Assembly (NCBI GenBank): GCA_037176725.1
Contig: JAZBRS010000075.1
Location: 70,124,001 to 70,188,000 of the forward strand
Reading direction: 5' to 3'
DNA length: 64,000 nucleotides
From: Posidonia oceanica
Taxonomy: Eukaryota; Streptophyta; Magnoliopsida; Alismatales; Posidoniaceae
Within the stretch, counting starts at the first letter, position 1. The number at the start of each line of letters is the position of its first letter. The notes below the pieces were generated by a model that saw only the letters and a list, made by a program, of their open reading frames with translations, ran no database searches and was not told the DNA's origin. Positions 62,441-64,000 of this stretch are shown one piece after another. The translations under genes were made by a program, and so were the position numbers.

Positions 62441-63366
62441 GTCTTATCTTTTTCTTTTCTTATCTTTTCTCCTCTGTTTTAAGTGTTTCGAGTTGAGCCC
62501 TCCTCCTCGGACTTTGCCGCTAATAGTAAACCTGATTCTGATTGGGATTACTACAAATATTAATTAAGTTTTAAATTTGTTGAGCTTTTGGTTTTGTTGG
62601 TAGCGACTCGGGTCGTTACAGGCATAACGAAATATTTCGGTATGTCGTTTTTGCTCCTGTTTGTGGGTTCGGGCTCTGGTTCGGTCGACCGAACTAGTCC
62701 AGTGTGTCAGACCAGCGCTTAGGTTCGATCGACCGTTGGAAAATGGTTTGTCGAATCTGGACCTGGTTGTTTTCTCAGATCTTTGGTCCAGTCGACCATT
62801 CCAAAACGGTCTGCCGAACCAGTGTCTGGGGCTTTTCCTTGGTGCTTTTGGGTGAGGTTTTGGGGTTGTTTAGTATGGTTAATTACTAAATTGCCTTTAT
62901 AGGTAATTATGATACAATAATGATTAGGATAATCGTTAGAATGGTATAGGGAATGTCTAAAATAAATTAGCAAGATTCCCTGAGCATTGGGATTAGTATA
63001 AAAGCTTATATAACTTAGAAATACTAAGTTCTCCCTTTAATGGTTTAGTTGGCCACTAGTGTTGATAATTAACCCTACGTTGAGATGTGACTCAGTGTTT
63101 GGTTGGTCTCCGGCCTCGTATGTAAAATGGGACTTCAAGACCGTTGTTCCGCCTTGAGTGCGGTGTTTCATGCAATGTTTGGCACGGTGTTCTTATATGA
63201 TGTTTAATGTTTTCTTGAATGGCTTTTAAAGGAGTTTCTAAAAGGTAGATGGTTAATGTTTTGAAATGATATTTAAATGATTTCGAAATGGTTTCTAAAG
63301 GAGTTTTAAAAAGGACATGCATTAGTTTTGCAAATGCTTTGAAAGGATTTTGCCATGATTTTGTTT

Positions 63367-63800
63367 GGGCCAAGATACCGAGGTGAGTGTAGCCTAGACC
63401 CGAGAACGTGGCAACGTTCCTAGTGCGTCGGACACATCACTGAGGTTGAGGTCTATGGGTCGAGGTACCGTCCATACCTATTGGTATCGTGGCAGCGGAC
63501 ACGGGATATATGATACTTCTGTGTAGCTGGGCGTGATACCTTGGTTGTTATGGGTACCGAGGCTCACCTAGTTTTGGAATGTTTTGGTATTGGTTTTGGT
63601 TGTGGGTCAAGATACCGAGGTGAGTGTCGCTTGGACCCAGGAACGTAATGTTCCTAGTGGGTTGGACACGTCACTTAGGTTGAGGTCAATGTGGTTGAGG
63701 TGCCGGTTGTACCTAGTGGTATCGTTGCAGCAGACTCGGGAGATATGATACTCCTGCGTAGCTAGGTGTGATACCTTGGTTGTTACGGGTACCGAGATTA
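63367..63800 (+). repeat. About 235-bp tandem dimer in the outer LTR
   Basis: Units starting caagataccgaggtgagtgt at about 63370 and 63607, each with gacccgagaacg-like, ggttgaggtc and ggtatcgt segments and ending tgataccttggttgtta. The inner chromovirus LTR has only one such unit. Confidence 0.7.
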
Positions 63801-63908
63801 GTGGGTGTTGGCTGAGCCTAGGAGTGAGGAGCCTCTAGTGGTTCGGAGGACTGAGTTTCGGGCGCCGATTAGGCGTGCCCTGTGGTTCTGTCCTGAGTAT
63901 GGACAGCT

Positions 63909-63990
63909 CGCCCAGGTGGGGTGAGTAGTTTTCCCAGGTGGGGTGAGTAGTTTTCCCAGGTGGGGTGAGTAGCTTTCCCATGTGGGGATT
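63909..63990 (+). repeat. 22-bp tandem repeat, three and a half units
   Basis: cccaggtggggtgagtagtt plus tt, three times, the last with agcttt and a partial cccatgtgggg. A single unit exists at the same place in the inner LTR (42240-42280). Confidence 0.85.
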
Positions 63991-64000
63991 GCTTTTGAGG

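Larger units (their letters stand above)
56756..62555 (+). mobile_element. Solo LTR, Ogre/Tat-like (copy C)
   Basis: Starts TGTTGACACCTCATTTTGAC, ends GGGATTACTACA, flanks aatag (56751-56755) and aatat (62556-62560), a 5-bp duplication with one change. The empty site is aatagttaattaag in the partner LTR at about 48896. 5800 bp. Layout as in copy B: AT-rich 5' part, GC-rich middle (58340-59930), tandem gcatttt region, 30-bp array, conserved block with gggggtgcctaacacctt and acacggtggcgactct. No element genes; Ser/Pro-rich frames in the middle are not convincing. Confidence 0.82.
40080..62620 (+). mobile_element. Inner Ty3/gypsy chromovirus (Tekay-like) with two nested solo LTRs
   Basis: LTRs 40080-48961 and 53723-62620, each starting TGTAACACCC and ending GGGTCGTTACA, flanked by a perfect 5-bp duplication ggcat (40075-40079 and 62621-62625). 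Without the nested insertions each LTR is about 3.1 kb, a size typical of Tekay/Del. The internal region 48962-53722 carries gag, protease, RT, RNase H, integrase and a chromodomain. In a 130-bp LTR stretch (40621-40750 against its partner near 54238) I counted 8 differences, all transitions. Confidence 0.92.
53723..62620 (+). repeat. Chromovirus 3' LTR (interrupted)
   Basis: Own sequence 53723-56755 and 62556-62620. Aligns with the 5' LTR apart from small indels (a shorter C/T tract here). The bases before it (ctaatttcggaggtgaattc) resemble the conserved pre-LTR segment of Tekay elements. It contains the empty site for solo LTR B; the empty site for solo LTR C is in the 5' LTR near 48900. 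Confidence 0.85.
39338..64000 (+). mobile_element. Outer Ty3/gypsy LTR, split by nested elements, runs off window
   Basis: Starts TGTAACGCCC directly after the LINE. Its own sequence is 39338-40079 and 62626-64000; everything between is the inner chromovirus with its ggcat duplication. The start and later phrases (agactcgggag, tgatactcctgcgtagct, ggggtgagtag) show kinship with the inner element's LTR but clear divergence. Palindromes such as ttcggtcgaccgaac (62681) occur in the right part. Its internal region is outside the window. Confidence 0.75.

Noticed and set aside
1..64000. tRNA or rRNA genes
   Set aside because: No cloverleaf-forming or rRNA-like stretch was noticed; the only box A/B-like signals belong to the SINE.

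Overview
This window is nuclear DNA from a flowering plant. It has one spliced housekeeping gene in an AT-rich arm, followed by tens of kilobases of decayed and nested plant transposons: Ty1/copia, Ty3/gypsy, L1-type LINE, SINE, CACTA and small TIR elements. Nothing in the sequence fixes the species.

Layout. 1.5-8.1 kb (minus strand): a complete eight-exon gene for the nucleoporin SEH1, a WD40 protein of the nuclear pore Nup107-160 complex, 331 aa with every splice junction in frame. Its introns hold a SINE with perfect target-site duplications, a broken LINE interrupted by a further repeat, and a tandem partial copy of exon 5. 8.5-10.2 kb: two TIR elements. 10.2-12.9 kb: no gene seen. 12.9-19.5 kb: a copia element (minus) with very short LTRs, its gag largely replaced by a 2.9-kb non-coding block full of short inverted repeats. 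20.9-27.5 kb: a CACTA relic (transposase N-terminus plus one terminus) carrying a 3.5-kb solo LTR and a copia integrase fragment. 28.1-28.8 kb: a small TIR element that seems to carry a captured host-gene fragment. 28.9-32.9 kb: no gene recognised. 32.9-38.1 kb: a Tork-type copia element (plus) with both LTRs. 38.6-39.3 kb: LINE reverse transcriptase.

39.3-64 kb is one nest. The LINE was hit by an outer gypsy LTR (starts 39338, runs off the window). That LTR was hit by an inner Tekay-like chromovirus (40080-62620, 5-bp duplication ggcat). Each of the chromovirus's two LTRs was then hit by a 5.7-5.8-kb Ogre/Tat-like solo LTR, one in each orientation (42631-48375 and 56756-62555). All element genes carry stops or frameshifts. 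The inner chromovirus also has what looks like a frame-restoring 130-bp GT-AG intron between gag and protease.

Most unusual signal: two non-coding insertions (16.3-19.2 kb and 22-25.4 kb) carry the same double-hairpin unit (9-bp arm, about 11-nt loop, 9-bp arm, twice, abutting), with different arm sequences that changed in a paired way. LTRs of the Tork copia and both gypsy elements also carry short-palindrome clusters of unrelated sequence. All calls are from reading the sequence by eye, without database searches.
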